From JAABTH01 sp964492615 (GTDB taxonomy: Bacteria; Bacillota; Dethiobacteria; DTU022): 64,000 nt of DNA. The stretch covers positions 1 to 64,000 of the forward strand of contig CAZBKZ010000011.1 of the NCBI GenBank assembly GCA_964492615.1, in the 5' to 3' direction. The notes beneath the pieces are model-generated. The model did not search any database and was not told where the DNA came from. It saw only the letters and a program-made list of their open reading frames with translations. Below, piece by piece: positions 45,506 through 54,652 of this stretch. Position 1 is the first letter of the stretch. Every line of letters starts with the position of its first letter. Both the position numbers and the translations under genes were made by a program.

Positions 45506-45649
45506 TTAATAACAGAGAAACATGACAAACCCAAACATCTGCTCTTCATAACTTTCAAGGACAGGTTTAGCTTCAGCAAACTCTTCCTCGCTCATCTCCT
45601 GATACGATTCCTTAAGTCTCATTGTATCCAGATAGTATTTTGTATCCAT
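45506..45649 (-). CDS. Small 47-residue protein in the methyltransferase operon
   Basis: An open frame of 47 codons starting at ATG with AAGGAG 9 bases upstream, 13 bases after the stop of the methyltransferase gene at 45663. The product is acidic and helical (KESYQEMSEEEFAEAK), ending in a hydrophobic tip with Cys (FVMFLCY). No family recognised. The binding site, tight spacing and shared strand make it a likely real small gene. Confidence 0.55.
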   Translation of the reverse strand: MDTKYYLDTMRLKESYQEMSEEEFAEAKPVLESYEEQMFGFVMFLCY

Positions 45650-45662
45650 AAAATATCGCTCC

Positions 45663-46820
45663 TTAATAAGCTGTGTTACCGGCTACATATTCAAGGACAG
45701 CACGTAAATTATCAACATTAACGCTATCCAGGGAAACCGGGCTTTTATCCATCGAGAAGAAGTATTTTCCTCCAGGAGCCAGAATATCTATTAATTCTTT
45801 CGCCTTATCAATACATTGTTCCCTGGTTCCGGTTTTGAGCAATGTTATCGGGTAGAAACCTGAAATAATATGTTTTGTCCCAAGCAGCTCTTTTGTTTTA
45901 CGGGGATCCCCATATTCAAATAACATTATAGTGTTTTCCGGTAGCTCATAAAGGTAATCGAGGTAACGCATCCAGTCCTGCTCACAAAAAATGAATGACG
46001 GCTGGCCCATTTCTTTCAATCCTTCTACGGTCCTCTTAAACGTAGGCCAGTAAAATTTCTCAAAATCTTTTGGCCGCATGTAAGGAGCCATGTGCAATGG
46101 TATAAAAGTAGCCCCAAGGGGATTCGGCGCCTTAAAACGACCCATCTTGATCATCAGGGGGGTTACAGCTTCACAGGCTGCCTCAACCTTGTCTGGCACC
46201 CTTCTGATATCGGTAAGAATATTTTTAAAGCCTCTCAGCTGATCAGCAACATAATCAAGGGGCGCTTCACAGGCTCCTGCACTAAAGCTTGCGCTCGCAT
46301 AGCCATATTTTTTTGCCAACCTGCCGAGGGCATTACGAATATTAGCAAACTCATCAGCATATATTTTAAATGCTTTGGCCAGAACTAATGCTTTTTGATT
46401 TGCATTATCCTTGTTAAGATTTTTGTATAAACGGGGCAGTACTTTTTCAACAATACAATCGTAAGGGGAAGCAATGAATTCGTCGTATTCATCCTTTTCA
46501 AGCCCTTCTACTTCCGGGTGCTGCATGAAACCGCTGGAAGCAATTATCCAATTTTTGGCGCCAAGCTGGGCATAAAGTGATGGAAACCGGGTAGCAGAAA
46601 CCGGAAGCAGGTCATTGTAAAAATCCTGACATACTTTATCGGCAACCTTCTCAAAATTACCTGTGTTCCACTGGGCTTTAAGCAAATTAAACCCAGAGTA
46701 CTGGGCCGCAAATTCATATGTAAGACGAACTGCAACCGGTACCCTGGCCGGGATTTTATTGTTAAAAAGATCAATAAAAAGTTGTTCCCGTTCTTCGGCT
46801 GGGTTTTTAAGATCAGTCAT
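45663..46820 (-). CDS. Second URO-D-family methyltransferase
   Basis: 385 residues of the same superfamily as the gene at 41332 but clearly diverged from it. Shared features include the APYMRPKDFEKFYWPTFKRTVEGL block, which parallels SPKQFETYYWPSFKKTMEAI there. It lacks both the HxC and the late Cys of zinc-dependent relatives; FIFCEQDW stands near the first site. It begins directly after the corrinoid-protein stop (TAAATG), so the pair is translationally coupled and probably works together. Substrate unknown. Confidence 0.8.
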   Translation of the reverse strand: MTDLKNPAEEREQLFIDLFNNKIPARVPVAVRLTYEFAAQYSGFNLLKAQWNTGNFEKVADKVCQDFYNDLLPVSATRFPSLYAQLGAKNWIIASSGFMQHPEVEGLEKDEYDEFIASPYDCIVEKVLPRLYKNLNKDNANQKALVLAKAFKIYADEFANIRNALGRLAKKYGYASASFSAGACEAPLDYVADQLRGFKNILTDIRRVPDKVEAACEAVTPLMIKMGRFKAPNPLGATFIPLHMAPYMRPKDFEKFYWPTFKRTVEGLKEMGQPSFIFCEQDWMRYLDYLYELPENTIMLFEYGDPRKTKELLGTKHIISGFYPITLLKTGTREQCIDKAKELIDILAPGGKYFFSMDKSPVSLDSVNVDNLRAVLEYVAGNTAY

Positions 46821-47459
46821 TTAATTCACCCACTCCTGACATATTTTTACCCCTTCAGCAGCGTTGATCGTGAAAGCATCTGCTCCTATTTGTTCAGAAG
46901 CTTCTTTAGTAACAGGGTTTCCACCTATAATTATTTTATATTTATCTCGAATTCCTTCATCACTAAGTGCAGTCACTACATTCTTCATTGACTCAAGAGC
47001 CAGGGTGAGGACTCCGCTCATACCTATGATATCGGGCTGAAGTTCTTTTGCTTTTTCAACAAACAGCTGATCGGCAACATCAATCCCCATATCGTATACT
47101 TCAAAACCTGCTGCTTCAGCCATGCCCTTAAAAATATTTTTACCTATATCATGTAAATCTCCCGACACTGTCCCCAGCAGAATTTTCCCGACCTTATCCC
47201 TGTCTGCCGAGCCAAGAACAGGGCTTAAAATGTCTATTGCACTGGTGAGCATTTCACCGGCAAAAATGAGATCCCCTACAAAGTACTCTTCCCGCTCAAA
47301 AAGATCACCTACAACAACCATTCCTTTTTGGCAGGCTTCGACAGCTTGCAAGGCTTCTGCCTCTGTCGGCTTTTCGGAAACAAACGTATTGAGCATTTCA
47401 AGAACCTTCTCTTCTTCCAGTTCGGAGACGGCATCAGTCAGTTCCTGATAATTAATCAT
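46821..47459 (-). CDS. Second corrinoid methyl-carrier protein
   Basis: 212 residues with a methionine-synthase-like helical cap and a B12-binding domain; motif GDLHDIGKNIF puts the cobalt-ligand His at H103. GMSGVLTLALESMK and IIGGNPVTKEASEQIGADAF complete the pocket. It is distinct from the plus-strand corrinoid protein. The ATG at 47459 is chosen because GGAAGG lies 9 bases upstream; ATGs at 47465 and 47507 are poorer. First gene of a three-gene operon from the promoter at 47634-47662. Confidence 0.93.
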   Translation of the reverse strand: MINYQELTDAVSELEEEKVLEMLNTFVSEKPTEAEALQAVEACQKGMVVVGDLFEREEYFVGDLIFAGEMLTSAIDILSPVLGSADRDKVGKILLGTVSGDLHDIGKNIFKGMAEAAGFEVYDMGIDVADQLFVEKAKELQPDIIGMSGVLTLALESMKNVVTALSDEGIRDKYKIIIGGNPVTKEASEQIGADAFTINAAEGVKICQEWVN

Positions 47460-47633
47460 TAGCATTGCCCTTCCTTTACTTTTATTTACATTAAATATAA
47501 AATACATTTTAAACTATCTTTCATTGTTAATAGCAACACAGGCTAGATTAAAAAGCCCTCAAACAGCAAAAGAAAGTTTGTTTAGGAAAAAAAATAATCT
47601 TTTTGGTTGGATCGAACAGGATGATCAGTTTTT

Positions 47634-47662
47634 ATAATAGCATAGAAAAACATGAATTGTAA
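47634..47662 (-). promoter_or_regulatory. Promoter for the second corrinoid operon
   Basis: Minus strand TTACAA (47657-47662), 17-base spacer, TATTAT (47634-47639). The predicted leader to the corrinoid start is about 165 bases; I see no cobalamin riboswitch in it. Confidence 0.55.
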
Positions 47663-47727
47663 GTAATTAATTCAACAATGAATAAAACAGGCTACGATCA
47701 GCCACTATACCTGTGAAAGATACTCTT

Positions 47728-48489
47728 TTAAGGTTTTCGTGCCTTTTCTGCCAGGTCTCCCAAAATTTCACTGAATTCATTGAGGTATTGTTCCTTACTA
47801 AAATGAGTGGGAAGGTGAATTGGCATCTCTTTTAAGTTGGCGGCCACTGTTGGCAGCCACTGGTAAGGAATAGAAACAAGCATTGTGTTAGGGGGAAAAA
47901 GCTGCCTGCCGCTCATTCCATGGACCATCTCCGGAACCAGGTAGTTTACTTTTCCTGTCTGATAGGGATATAGAAGAAGCCAGGCACAACCCATAACCGG
48001 GGTAGTTTTTGATTCCAATATTTCTCCCGTGGAGTAACTCATTGCTCTCAGAACCACTTCTGCCTGTTTAATCGAAGCATTAACGATAAAAATATCCGGC
48101 TCGAAATTCAGACATTGCAAAGGGGAAAATACCAAATAGTTTACCACGCCCTTTTCCAGCTTGGGCACATGCTGGTAAAGTTTATAATTTGCCCTTGCCT
48201 CCTGGAAAACCTGAAGGCGTTCTCCTATTTGACCGCTGTGGGCAAACAGCTCCATCTCATCCATGCCAAGTAGAATTTTCCCCACACATATTTCATTGTG
48301 ATCAGTGCTGAAATAGAAGGGTTGCTCTGCCTTTTGGGCTTCCACGATCATTTCACAAAGTGAAAGACTCTTATCCAAAGCCAACGGCTTTATACCGACC
48401 GGCTGAAAAAATTCAAACTTAATGCCCACCGGAGGTATGTCCAGACCAACCCGGTCAAAACCGGACAAATCATTTTGCAAGGGCTTCAC
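47728..48489 (-). CDS. DUF169 family protein
   Basis: 253 residues with the DUF169 (COG2043) pattern: PPVGIKFEF near the N-terminus, SLSLCEMIVEAQK, the mid-region CVGKILLGM and SPLQCLNFEPDIFIV, and GCAWLLLYPYQTG. The family recurs beside corrinoid methyltransferases and tetrapyrrole genes but has no firm function. Conserved Cys residues suggest metal or cofactor binding (inference). GTG start with AGGAGGG 7 bases upstream. Confidence 0.82.
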   Translation of the reverse strand: MKPLQNDLSGFDRVGLDIPPVGIKFEFFQPVGIKPLALDKSLSLCEMIVEAQKAEQPFYFSTDHNEICVGKILLGMDEMELFAHSGQIGERLQVFQEARANYKLYQHVPKLEKGVVNYLVFSPLQCLNFEPDIFIVNASIKQAEVVLRAMSYSTGEILESKTTPVMGCAWLLLYPYQTGKVNYLVPEMVHGMSGRQLFPPNTMLVSIPYQWLPTVAANLKEMPIHLPTHFSKEQYLNEFSEILGDLAEKARKP

Positions 48490-48550
48490 AGTAAATCCCT
48501 CCTATTTGAATAGTCACATATCTTAATCACAATTACTAAGGATAAAATTG

Positions 48551-48889
48551 TTATTTAGGTTCAATATGTTTTCTAAGCTGTGAACCAGCCAGCTTTTCTT
48601 CCGATAGGTAAAGCCTATTATCATCAGTAACCACAATTACCCCGGATTCAATCAGAACCTTGAGAGCGTCAGGTTTGTAATCCCTTAATGAAAAAGCCCT
48701 TTCATGAAACTTTTTTGGATTCAACTTCAATTCGCTGCCCGTTCTGGCATTTTCATTGTCGGTTATATTGTTTTCCCTGAAAATTTTAATTACCGCCTTC
48801 ATAGCACTGCGCACTCGCATAAAAGGGATGGTAAAAGCAAGAAGCAGCAGTACTATCAGAAGCAAAATCATAAAAATAATATCTGACAT
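48551..48889 (-). CDS. Membrane-anchored small protein, unknown
   Basis: 112 residues: one N-terminal transmembrane helix (about 4-24) then a soluble part (35-112) with a helix-rich pattern ending in VLIESGVIVVTDDNRLYLSEE, which looks like a degenerate winged-helix. No family recognised. ATG with GAGGTG 7 bases upstream; just upstream of the DUF169 gene on the same strand. Confidence 0.6.
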   Translation of the reverse strand: MSDIIFMILLLIVLLLLAFTIPFMRVRSAMKAVIKIFRENNITDNENARTGSELKLNPKKFHERAFSLRDYKPDALKVLIESGVIVVTDDNRLYLSEEKLAGSQLRKHIEPK

Positions 48890-48981
48890 TGAAATAACAC
48901 CTCTTCCCGACTCATTACAACAAGTGAATAATACATCCTGTTGATTTTATTAATTTTTACCCTGGCAAACCATCAAAACAT

Positions 48982-49011
48982 CTCCGGTCATTGAAAAACT
49001 GATTTCCGGAG
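48982..49011. other. Inverted repeat in the 240-base gap before the aldo/keto reductase
   Basis: CTCCGG (48982-48987) pairs with CCGGAG (49006-49011), with TCA/TGA also able to pair inside. It lies between divergent genes, so it is not an obvious terminator; an operator or leader hairpin is possible. Nothing else is evident in this gap. Confidence 0.3.
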
Positions 49012-49129
49012 TTTCCAGCTGAATACGTTACTATATTATCATAAATAAGATGAGCAGGATTTCCAATCGACAAAATAGAAAAGTAGATATAGAAATAAAT
49101 TAAGCAGGTTTGAAAGGATCGGCAAACTG

Positions 49130-50305
49130 ATGAAATACAGAAAATTCGGCAACACTGATTTTGATGTCTCCGTTCTCGGTTTTGGCGCTATGCGGCTACC
49201 CCTTAACAATCGCCAAGTTGACAAAGAGAAAGCTGTTAAGTTAATTCGCTTTGCCATTGACAGGGGTATAAATTACATTGACACTGCATACCCTTATCAC
49301 GACGGAGCCAGTGAAATTATTGTAGGACGGGCACTGGAAAACGGCTATAATGAAAAAGTAAAAATCGCCACCAAACTACCGTGCTGGAATGTGGAAAAAT
49401 ACGATGATTTTGACCTGCTGTTTAGCGAACAGCTGGAACGGCTGGGACAGAATAAAGTAGACTTTTACCTGCTTCATAGCTTAAACCGGGCAACATGGGA
49501 TAAGATGAAAAGGTTAGGGGCGCTGGAGTGGTTTGACAAAAAAATTACCGACGGCCTCATTCATTACCCCGGCTTTTCATTCCATGATGATTACGCCACC
49601 TTCAGGAATATTGTAGATGCCTATGACTGGGCCATATGTTTGATTCAACATAACTACATGAATCTTGATTACCAGGCAGGCAGGAAAGGGCTCAGATATG
49701 CCTACAATAAAGGAATCGGTATCGCCATCATGGAGCCGCTTCTTGGCGGAAACCTGGTTAAACCACCGGCATCGATCGAGACTGTCTGGGATCGCGCAGA
49801 TGTAAAAAGAACTCCTGTTGAATGGGCCTTGATGTGGCTGTGGGATCAACCGGAAGTAGCTACGGTACTGAGCGGAATGAGCTCTTTGGAGCAGGTTGCT
49901 GAAAACATCGGTTATGCAGAAAAATCAGCCCCCTCCAAACTGACAAGGCCAGAACAAAAGCTATACGAAGAGGTAATTAGCAGATATGAAGCATTAAGTG
50001 CAATTCCATGCACAGGTTGTAATTACTGCATGCCCTGCCCGCATCATGTAGACATACCCCGTAACTTTGTTAATTACAACGATGGAATAAAATACGATGA
50101 ATACAACATCGCCCGCGGTAAATATAAATGGTGGAAAATATCCTACGATAAAAAGGATTTATTCCAAAATGACATCCGGGCTGCTGCCTGCACTGCCTGT
50201 GGAGAGTGCGAAGGCAAATGCCCCCAAAACATACCGATTAGCCGCTGGATGAAAGTAATTGATGAGGTGTTTGAACAAAATAAACCTTTTGTCAAAAAAC
50301 TGTAA
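49130..50305 (+). CDS. Aldo/keto reductase with C-terminal 4Fe-4S domain
   Basis: 391 residues. Residues 1-270 are an aldo/keto reductase barrel (GFGAMRLPL, YIDTAYPYHDGASE with the catalytic Tyr, LLHSLN). Residues 285-385 add two cysteine clusters, CTGCNYCMPCPHHVDIP and CTACGECEGKCPQNIP, of a ferredoxin-like domain. This combination (COG1453) is common in anaerobes; reactions are mostly unknown. ATG with AAAGGA upstream. Stands alone, convergent with pgmB. Confidence 0.9.
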   Translation: MKYRKFGNTDFDVSVLGFGAMRLPLNNRQVDKEKAVKLIRFAIDRGINYIDTAYPYHDGASEIIVGRALENGYNEKVKIATKLPCWNVEKYDDFDLLFSEQLERLGQNKVDFYLLHSLNRATWDKMKRLGALEWFDKKITDGLIHYPGFSFHDDYATFRNIVDAYDWAICLIQHNYMNLDYQAGRKGLRYAYNKGIGIAIMEPLLGGNLVKPPASIETVWDRADVKRTPVEWALMWLWDQPEVATVLSGMSSLEQVAENIGYAEKSAPSKLTRPEQKLYEEVISRYEALSAIPCTGCNYCMPCPHHVDIPRNFVNYNDGIKYDEYNIARGKYKWWKISYDKKDLFQNDIRAAACTACGECEGKCPQNIPISRWMKVIDEVFEQNKPFVKKL

Positions 50306-50319
50306 AACAACCGATAAAC

Positions 50320-50973
50320 TCATGGCAGCTTGTTTATAATTTTTTCGAGGTTCACCTCTGCCAGGGAATTGTATACCAGGTCAGCCTTACCAACTCTTTC
50401 TGCAGGACCTATACCGATGACTGACATGCCGGCAGCCCTTGCAGCTGTTACACCCGCTTCGGCATCTTCAACAACAATGCAGGCTTGCGGATGTACTCCA
50501 AGCTTTTCCGCAGCAAAGAGAAATAAATCCGGGGCTGGTTTAGTTTTTTCCACACTATGCCCATCGGCTATATAATCAAAGTTAGATTCTATACCCAGTT
50601 TATCCAGAACAGTTCGAGCATTTTTACTGGCTGAAGCCAGGGCCAGTTTAAACCCTGCTGCTTTTAGCTGCATAAGGTTTTCTTCTGCACCGGGCAGTAG
50701 ATCCGCTTTACTCATTTCTTTTATGAACTGGCGGTAATAACTATTTTTTCTTTCCATCATTTCAATTATCTTTTGTTCGGGGAGCTTTTCTTCTTTAAGA
50801 ATCAGATTTATAGAAGCCCGACGGGATACACCCCTTAGTTTTTCATTATCTTCCCTGGAAAAAACAATTTCTTCTTCGTCGGCAAGCCGCTTCCAGGCCC
50901 GGTAATGATATTCGGCAGTATCTGTTAACACACCGTCAAGATCAAATATAAAAGCAGAATATTTCACATTCAA
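50320..50973 (-). CDS. pgmB: Beta-phosphoglucomutase-like HAD hydrolase
   Basis: 217 residues of the HAD superfamily with FDLDGVLTDTAEYHYRAWKRLA (nucleophile Asp and the His/Arg cap residues of the mutase type), RGVSRRASI, ASASKN and VEDAEAGVTAARAAGM. It likely interconverts beta-glucose-1-phosphate and glucose-6-phosphate during maltose or trehalose phosphorolysis, but no phosphorylase is nearby. TTG at 50973 is chosen because GGAG lies 8 bases upstream; the earlier TTGs overlap that site. Confidence 0.85.
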   Translation of the reverse strand: MNVKYSAFIFDLDGVLTDTAEYHYRAWKRLADEEEIVFSREDNEKLRGVSRRASINLILKEEKLPEQKIIEMMERKNSYYRQFIKEMSKADLLPGAEENLMQLKAAGFKLALASASKNARTVLDKLGIESNFDYIADGHSVEKTKPAPDLFLFAAEKLGVHPQACIVVEDAEAGVTAARAAGMSVIGIGPAERVGKADLVYNSLAEVNLEKIINKLP

Positions 50974-51126
50974 ATATAACACTCCTTTCAACAACCAATT
51001 CCTTCCCCTGTCATAATAATAACATGCTGCACCAATCCTTTAAACAGAATGATTAGTTAGATAATTAATTGCAGGCCTTTTCAACAGAAAGTTGATTAAA
51101 TGAGCAGCATTATGTAAAATTTCTAT

Positions 51127-51732
51127 ATGACTGCTGAATTTATGCAATTGATATTGCTCAGCCTGTTTGCCACTGTCACTGGACTGAAATACTTATTTGC
51201 AGTTATCCGCGGAGTTCGCCCGGTTGTGATCCTGAAGGGTGAAAAAAAACTATCTGAAAAAATTTTAGAATCTCTTCCTGTTGCTGGAACCGGACTGGCT
51301 GTGTTTCTGGTGCTTAGAAAAATATTTACACCGCAAATCTGCACTTTTCTCTCCAGTGGTTTTACAACTCCTTTTTATCTTCAGACTGCCGGTTTTTTCC
51401 TTGCCTTTATATCTTTCATACTATTGGTTGGCGGTTACCATGCCCTGGGAAGCAGCTGGAGAGTTGGAGCTGTTGAAGAAGAGACAGAAGAGCTTGTCAC
51501 ATGGGGAATCTTCGCTTATACAAGAAACCCTGTTTATATTTTTTTCTCTGTTTTTACAACTTCGCTTTTCTTTATGAACGGAGATTATGCCTTGCTGGTT
51601 TTATCAATAATAATAACTATTAGCCTGCACTTTCAGGTATTAAGGGAAGAAAAAATACTTCGCAAAAAATACGGAACAGTCTATGAAGAATACCTAGCAA
51701 GAGTACCACGCTACTTTATACAAAACAGGTAG
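51127..51732 (+). CDS. Isoprenylcysteine carboxyl methyltransferase-like membrane protein
   Basis: 201 residues, four or five hydrophobic helices. The C-terminal half has the ICMT/PEMT signature: GIFAYTRNPVYIFF and the LREEKILRKKYGTVYEEYLARVPRY tail, binding S-adenosylmethionine at the membrane surface. Bacterial substrates are generally unknown. No Shine-Dalgarno sequence is apparent before the ATG. Confidence 0.8.
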   Translation: MTAEFMQLILLSLFATVTGLKYLFAVIRGVRPVVILKGEKKLSEKILESLPVAGTGLAVFLVLRKIFTPQICTFLSSGFTTPFYLQTAGFFLAFISFILLVGGYHALGSSWRVGAVEEETEELVTWGIFAYTRNPVYIFFSVFTTSLFFMNGDYALLVLSIIITISLHFQVLREEKILRKKYGTVYEEYLARVPRYFIQNR

Positions 51733-51734
51733 GT

Positions 51735-52502
51735 TTAAATATATATTCCGTGCGGATCAATTTCATTGCGCAGCAAGTCGAGTTCGGCTCCTGTCGGGGC
51801 AGGAGTTTCAGGAATCTCTTTATCAATTAGCAACTTGAAGCCTGTATTGTAAATAATTTCTTCCAATTTAACTCCAGGGTGAAGTGATAAAAGCTTCATC
51901 CCGGCGCTAACCTCATCAAAACCTAAAACAGCCATGTCAGTTATCACCCGGACCGGACCACCACCTTTAAGACCTGCTTTTTTACGCAGGTTGCCTTCTC
52001 CGATGAAACCGGGTGAAGTGTTAAACTGAACTGCTGCCTGCAACTTTCTTTTATCATGACGCATGATAACGATTACACTGCGGGCAAGTGAAGCTATGTC
52101 ATTACCGCCACCACTGCCTGTGAAATGCCGGATTGCATTATCACCAATATTAACCAGGGTGGAATTGATGTTTCCGTATTGATCAATTTCAAGAGCACCA
52201 AGGAACCCTACATCAACCTTGCCCCGGTGCAGTATACTACCCAGGGTGCCGATGAAAGAGTTGAAATGCTTTGCCCTGTACCACATACGTGGATCTGCCA
52301 AACCTACCGAGGGATCTACGGGAGAAGGATCTATAACTCCCTGCTCATTGATCATACAAAGAGCCGGGGCATGCGTTTTTTGTGCAAGCAAAGCAGCAAC
52401 CTGGGGGAGACCGATCCCAACTACAACATTTTGCCCGTCTTTCAGCTCCCTTGAGCCGGCAGCTGCCATGATTTCACCCTTGGAATAAGCTAAACCAGCC
52501 AT
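51735..52502 (-). CDS. CoA-transferase subunit B
   Basis: 255 residues of the glutaconate-type (family I) CoA-transferase beta subunit. MINEQGVIDP holds the Glu expected to carry the acyl-CoA/glutamyl thioester, and GSGGGNDIASLAR is the Gly-rich CoA loop. It pairs with the alpha subunit encoded 24 bases upstream. Acid substrate not identifiable. Confidence 0.88.
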   Translation of the reverse strand: MAGLAYSKGEIMAAAGSRELKDGQNVVVGIGLPQVAALLAQKTHAPALCMINEQGVIDPSPVDPSVGLADPRMWYRAKHFNSFIGTLGSILHRGKVDVGFLGALEIDQYGNINSTLVNIGDNAIRHFTGSGGGNDIASLARSVIVIMRHDKRKLQAAVQFNTSPGFIGEGNLRKKAGLKGGGPVRVITDMAVLGFDEVSAGMKLLSLHPGVKLEEIIYNTGFKLLIDKEIPETPAPTGAELDLLRNEIDPHGIYI

Positions 52503-52525
52503 TTTATAAATTCTCTCCCTGTTCC

Positions 52526-53431
52526 TTAATATTTTTTTAAGGGATCCGCTTTCAGTTGAAGCATCCTTACCAAACCGCCTATCTGCTCTAGATAATCGTA
52601 AAAATTGTTGTTCTCTATGATATACCGCTGTAGATATTCAGCCATACCCTCTTCTGTTCCGGCAGCCCTGACATACTCGGTAATATGTTCATAGTCATAA
52701 TCATAAAGACCGTAAACCGAGGTTGGATGGCCACCGTAAGGTTGATGAACAACAGTATCAACCAGGCACGAAGGGATGCGGATCTCTTCCACTACCAGGG
52801 GGATCATTTCGGAAGGAATTATTTCATCAGCGATAATTACAATGTTATCAGCCGACTTAGCAGCATCTTCGTCCCAGCGCGGCCCGTGTATTATTGCATT
52901 ACCACTGCAATCAGCTTTCTGCACATGAATAAAAGCATAATCAGGCCTGAGAGTTTTCAGAAGAACCATTTTCTCGTCACTGTAAGGGCAGTTCATCAGT
53001 TTAACAGGAGGTTCTTCTTTTTGCAGCAACCGGTCAAGAAGTCCTGATCCAAGAAGCGACTGGATCGGAATACTTGGCAATCCCAGCGAACCTCCAAGAA
53101 AACGCATAGCCATCGAAAGGCCGCTAAACTCCTCTACCTCAATTGTCCCATGCTCGATAGCCCTGTTAACGTTATATAAAGGACCAAATCGGTCAAGGGA
53201 GCCACCACCGTAGATATATTTTTTTACAACTCCGGCACCTACCAGCAGATCAGCATCCATCCCTCCGATACACTGCGATACGGTTAAATTATTCTTTTTC
53301 TGCCGGATCAACTCGTGAGCAACGGCAATAGCGTTACGGGCAATTGTGAAACCGCTCAGGGTAAGATGTGCCCCATCAGGAACAGCAGCAACAACCTCCT
53401 GCATCGTTTTAATTTTACTTAATAAAGTCAT
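52526..53431 (-). CDS. CoA-transferase subunit A
   Basis: 301 residues of the family I alpha subunit (DGAHLTLSGFTIARNAIAVAHELIRQ, CIGGMDADLLVGAGVVKKYIYGG, ALIHVQKAD-like YAFIHVQKADCSGNAIIHGPRWDEDAAKSAD). Related to glutaconate and IpdA-type transferases. With the B subunit it would activate a carboxylic acid for further oxidation. Third from last in the minus-strand operon led by ridA. Confidence 0.88.
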   Translation of the reverse strand: MTLLSKIKTMQEVVAAVPDGAHLTLSGFTIARNAIAVAHELIRQKKNNLTVSQCIGGMDADLLVGAGVVKKYIYGGGSLDRFGPLYNVNRAIEHGTIEVEEFSGLSMAMRFLGGSLGLPSIPIQSLLGSGLLDRLLQKEEPPVKLMNCPYSDEKMVLLKTLRPDYAFIHVQKADCSGNAIIHGPRWDEDAAKSADNIVIIADEIIPSEMIPLVVEEIRIPSCLVDTVVHQPYGGHPTSVYGLYDYDYEHITEYVRAAGTEEGMAEYLQRYIIENNNFYDYLEQIGGLVRMLQLKADPLKKY

Positions 53432-53459
53432 TATCCTGGACCCTCCGGAAAGGATTCAC

Positions 53460-53906
53460 TCAGCTATCTGTTTTTTTCATCACGCAGATCACAGCAGAAC
53501 ATTTATCCTTGCCAACCTCTACACAGACCAGTTCACTATACTTACCAACCAGTTTATCCACAAAATGCATGATAATATTTGCACAGGGGCAGTTAATAAC
53601 ATTTATCCCCTTGTTCAAAAGCTGCTTCTCCATTTCCAGGTGCGAGCAGGCGGTAAATGTTACTCTTAATGCATATTCATCCCTCTCGAATAAGGCATTA
53701 TCAACCAGGCCCTCTTTCTTAAGGGCATCTATCACAGCTTCAACTGTTTCATCAACTCCAACCCCAACCAGTGAATCAGCATACTTTTCCTTAAAATAAT
53801 CAACCCCAACCAGTGTTGTCCTGTATTTTGCCCCGGTCCCGTGCTCTTCCCACAGGACATCGGTCAGATCCCGGATAATACTGTGCAAATAAGCATTGTT
53901 ATCCAT
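53460..53906 (-). CDS. Cys-rich protein of unknown function
   Basis: 148 residues, cytosolic, not recognised. A helical N-terminal part precedes VTFTACSHLEMEKQLL and NCPCANIIMHFVDKLVG, and the end holds KDKCSAVICVM. Five Cys, two in CPC, suggest metal or Fe-S binding (inference). It sits between nitroreductase and CoA-transferase genes (18 and 28 base gaps), so it probably belongs to their pathway. Start ATG with AAGGAG 13 bases upstream. Confidence 0.6.
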   Translation of the reverse strand: MDNNAYLHSIIRDLTDVLWEEHGTGAKYRTTLVGVDYFKEKYADSLVGVGVDETVEAVIDALKKEGLVDNALFERDEYALRVTFTACSHLEMEKQLLNKGINVINCPCANIIMHFVDKLVGKYSELVCVEVGKDKCSAVICVMKKTDS

Positions 53907-53923
53907 GATAATTATCTTTCTCC

Positions 53924-54604
53924 TTAATCTTTAAAATAAGGGTTGCCCATTTTGTTTTCAAAGGTTACCTCTTCAAGTTTCAGGCGGGGCCTCGCTTTTG
54001 GCAGATTTTCCATATGACCAACCGGGACAATGCTGATCACTTTAAAATCTTTATTAACAGCAAGCAGACGATTTACTTCAATTTCGTCCCTGATGTCTGT
54101 GCAGGGAGCTATAACCCAGGTTGCTCCCAGTCCGAGAGCAGAAACCATTATCAGCATATTTTCGATTGCCGCAGCATTATCAAGTTGAACATCCCAGACA
54201 TCTTTTTTACCGACAACAGCAATAACTAAGGGGGCGGTTGAGACAAAACGGGATACATTACCACTCATTAGCTTTTCAAAAACCTTTTTCTTCTTAGCTT
54301 CATCATCAAGACCGGTAAACCTGCTGTGCAATCTTTTGGAAACGAATTCACCTGTGAAGCGTCTGGCGCTGCCATCTCCTGATATTTCACCGAGTTTTTT
54401 AATTATTTCCTTATCTTTAATAACTATAAAACGCCATCCCTGTGAATTTTCACCAGATGGCGCCCATCTTGCAGCTTCCAGAATCATCTCAATATCTCTC
54501 TCAGCAACTGGTTCCTCTGTGAAACGTCGCACACTACGCCTCTTATAAATAACGTCCATTACTATTTCGCTTGTTGCTGCAGAACATTTATTTTCCGTCA
54601 CCAC
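53924..54604 (-). CDS. Nitroreductase-family FMN oxidoreductase
   Basis: About 226 residues of the nitroreductase fold: YKRRSVRRFTEEPV, AARWAPSGENSQGWRF and GLGATWVIAP. FMN binding is implied by the Arg and Ser/Asn contacts in these motifs. Family members reduce nitro compounds, flavins or enoates. Likely starts are GTG at 54604 or 54601 after AGGGAG; TTG at 54610 abuts that site. A Cys-containing N-terminal extension of about 15 residues precedes the fold. Confidence 0.82.
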   Translation of the reverse strand: MVTENKCSAATSEIVMDVIYKRRSVRRFTEEPVAERDIEMILEAARWAPSGENSQGWRFIVIKDKEIIKKLGEISGDGSARRFTGEFVSKRLHSRFTGLDDEAKKKKVFEKLMSGNVSRFVSTAPLVIAVVGKKDVWDVQLDNAAAIENMLIMVSALGLGATWVIAPCTDIRDEIEVNRLLAVNKDFKVISIVPVGHMENLPKARPRLKLEEVTFENKMGNPYFKD

Positions 54605-54652
54605 ATCCAACTCCCTGTTGTTAACATTAAATTTAACAAGCGCAGTTTTGCA

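Noticed and set aside
47460..47633. Cobalamin riboswitch in the leader of the second corrinoid operon
   Set aside because: The leader is A/T-rich and I could not find a B12-box-like conserved segment.
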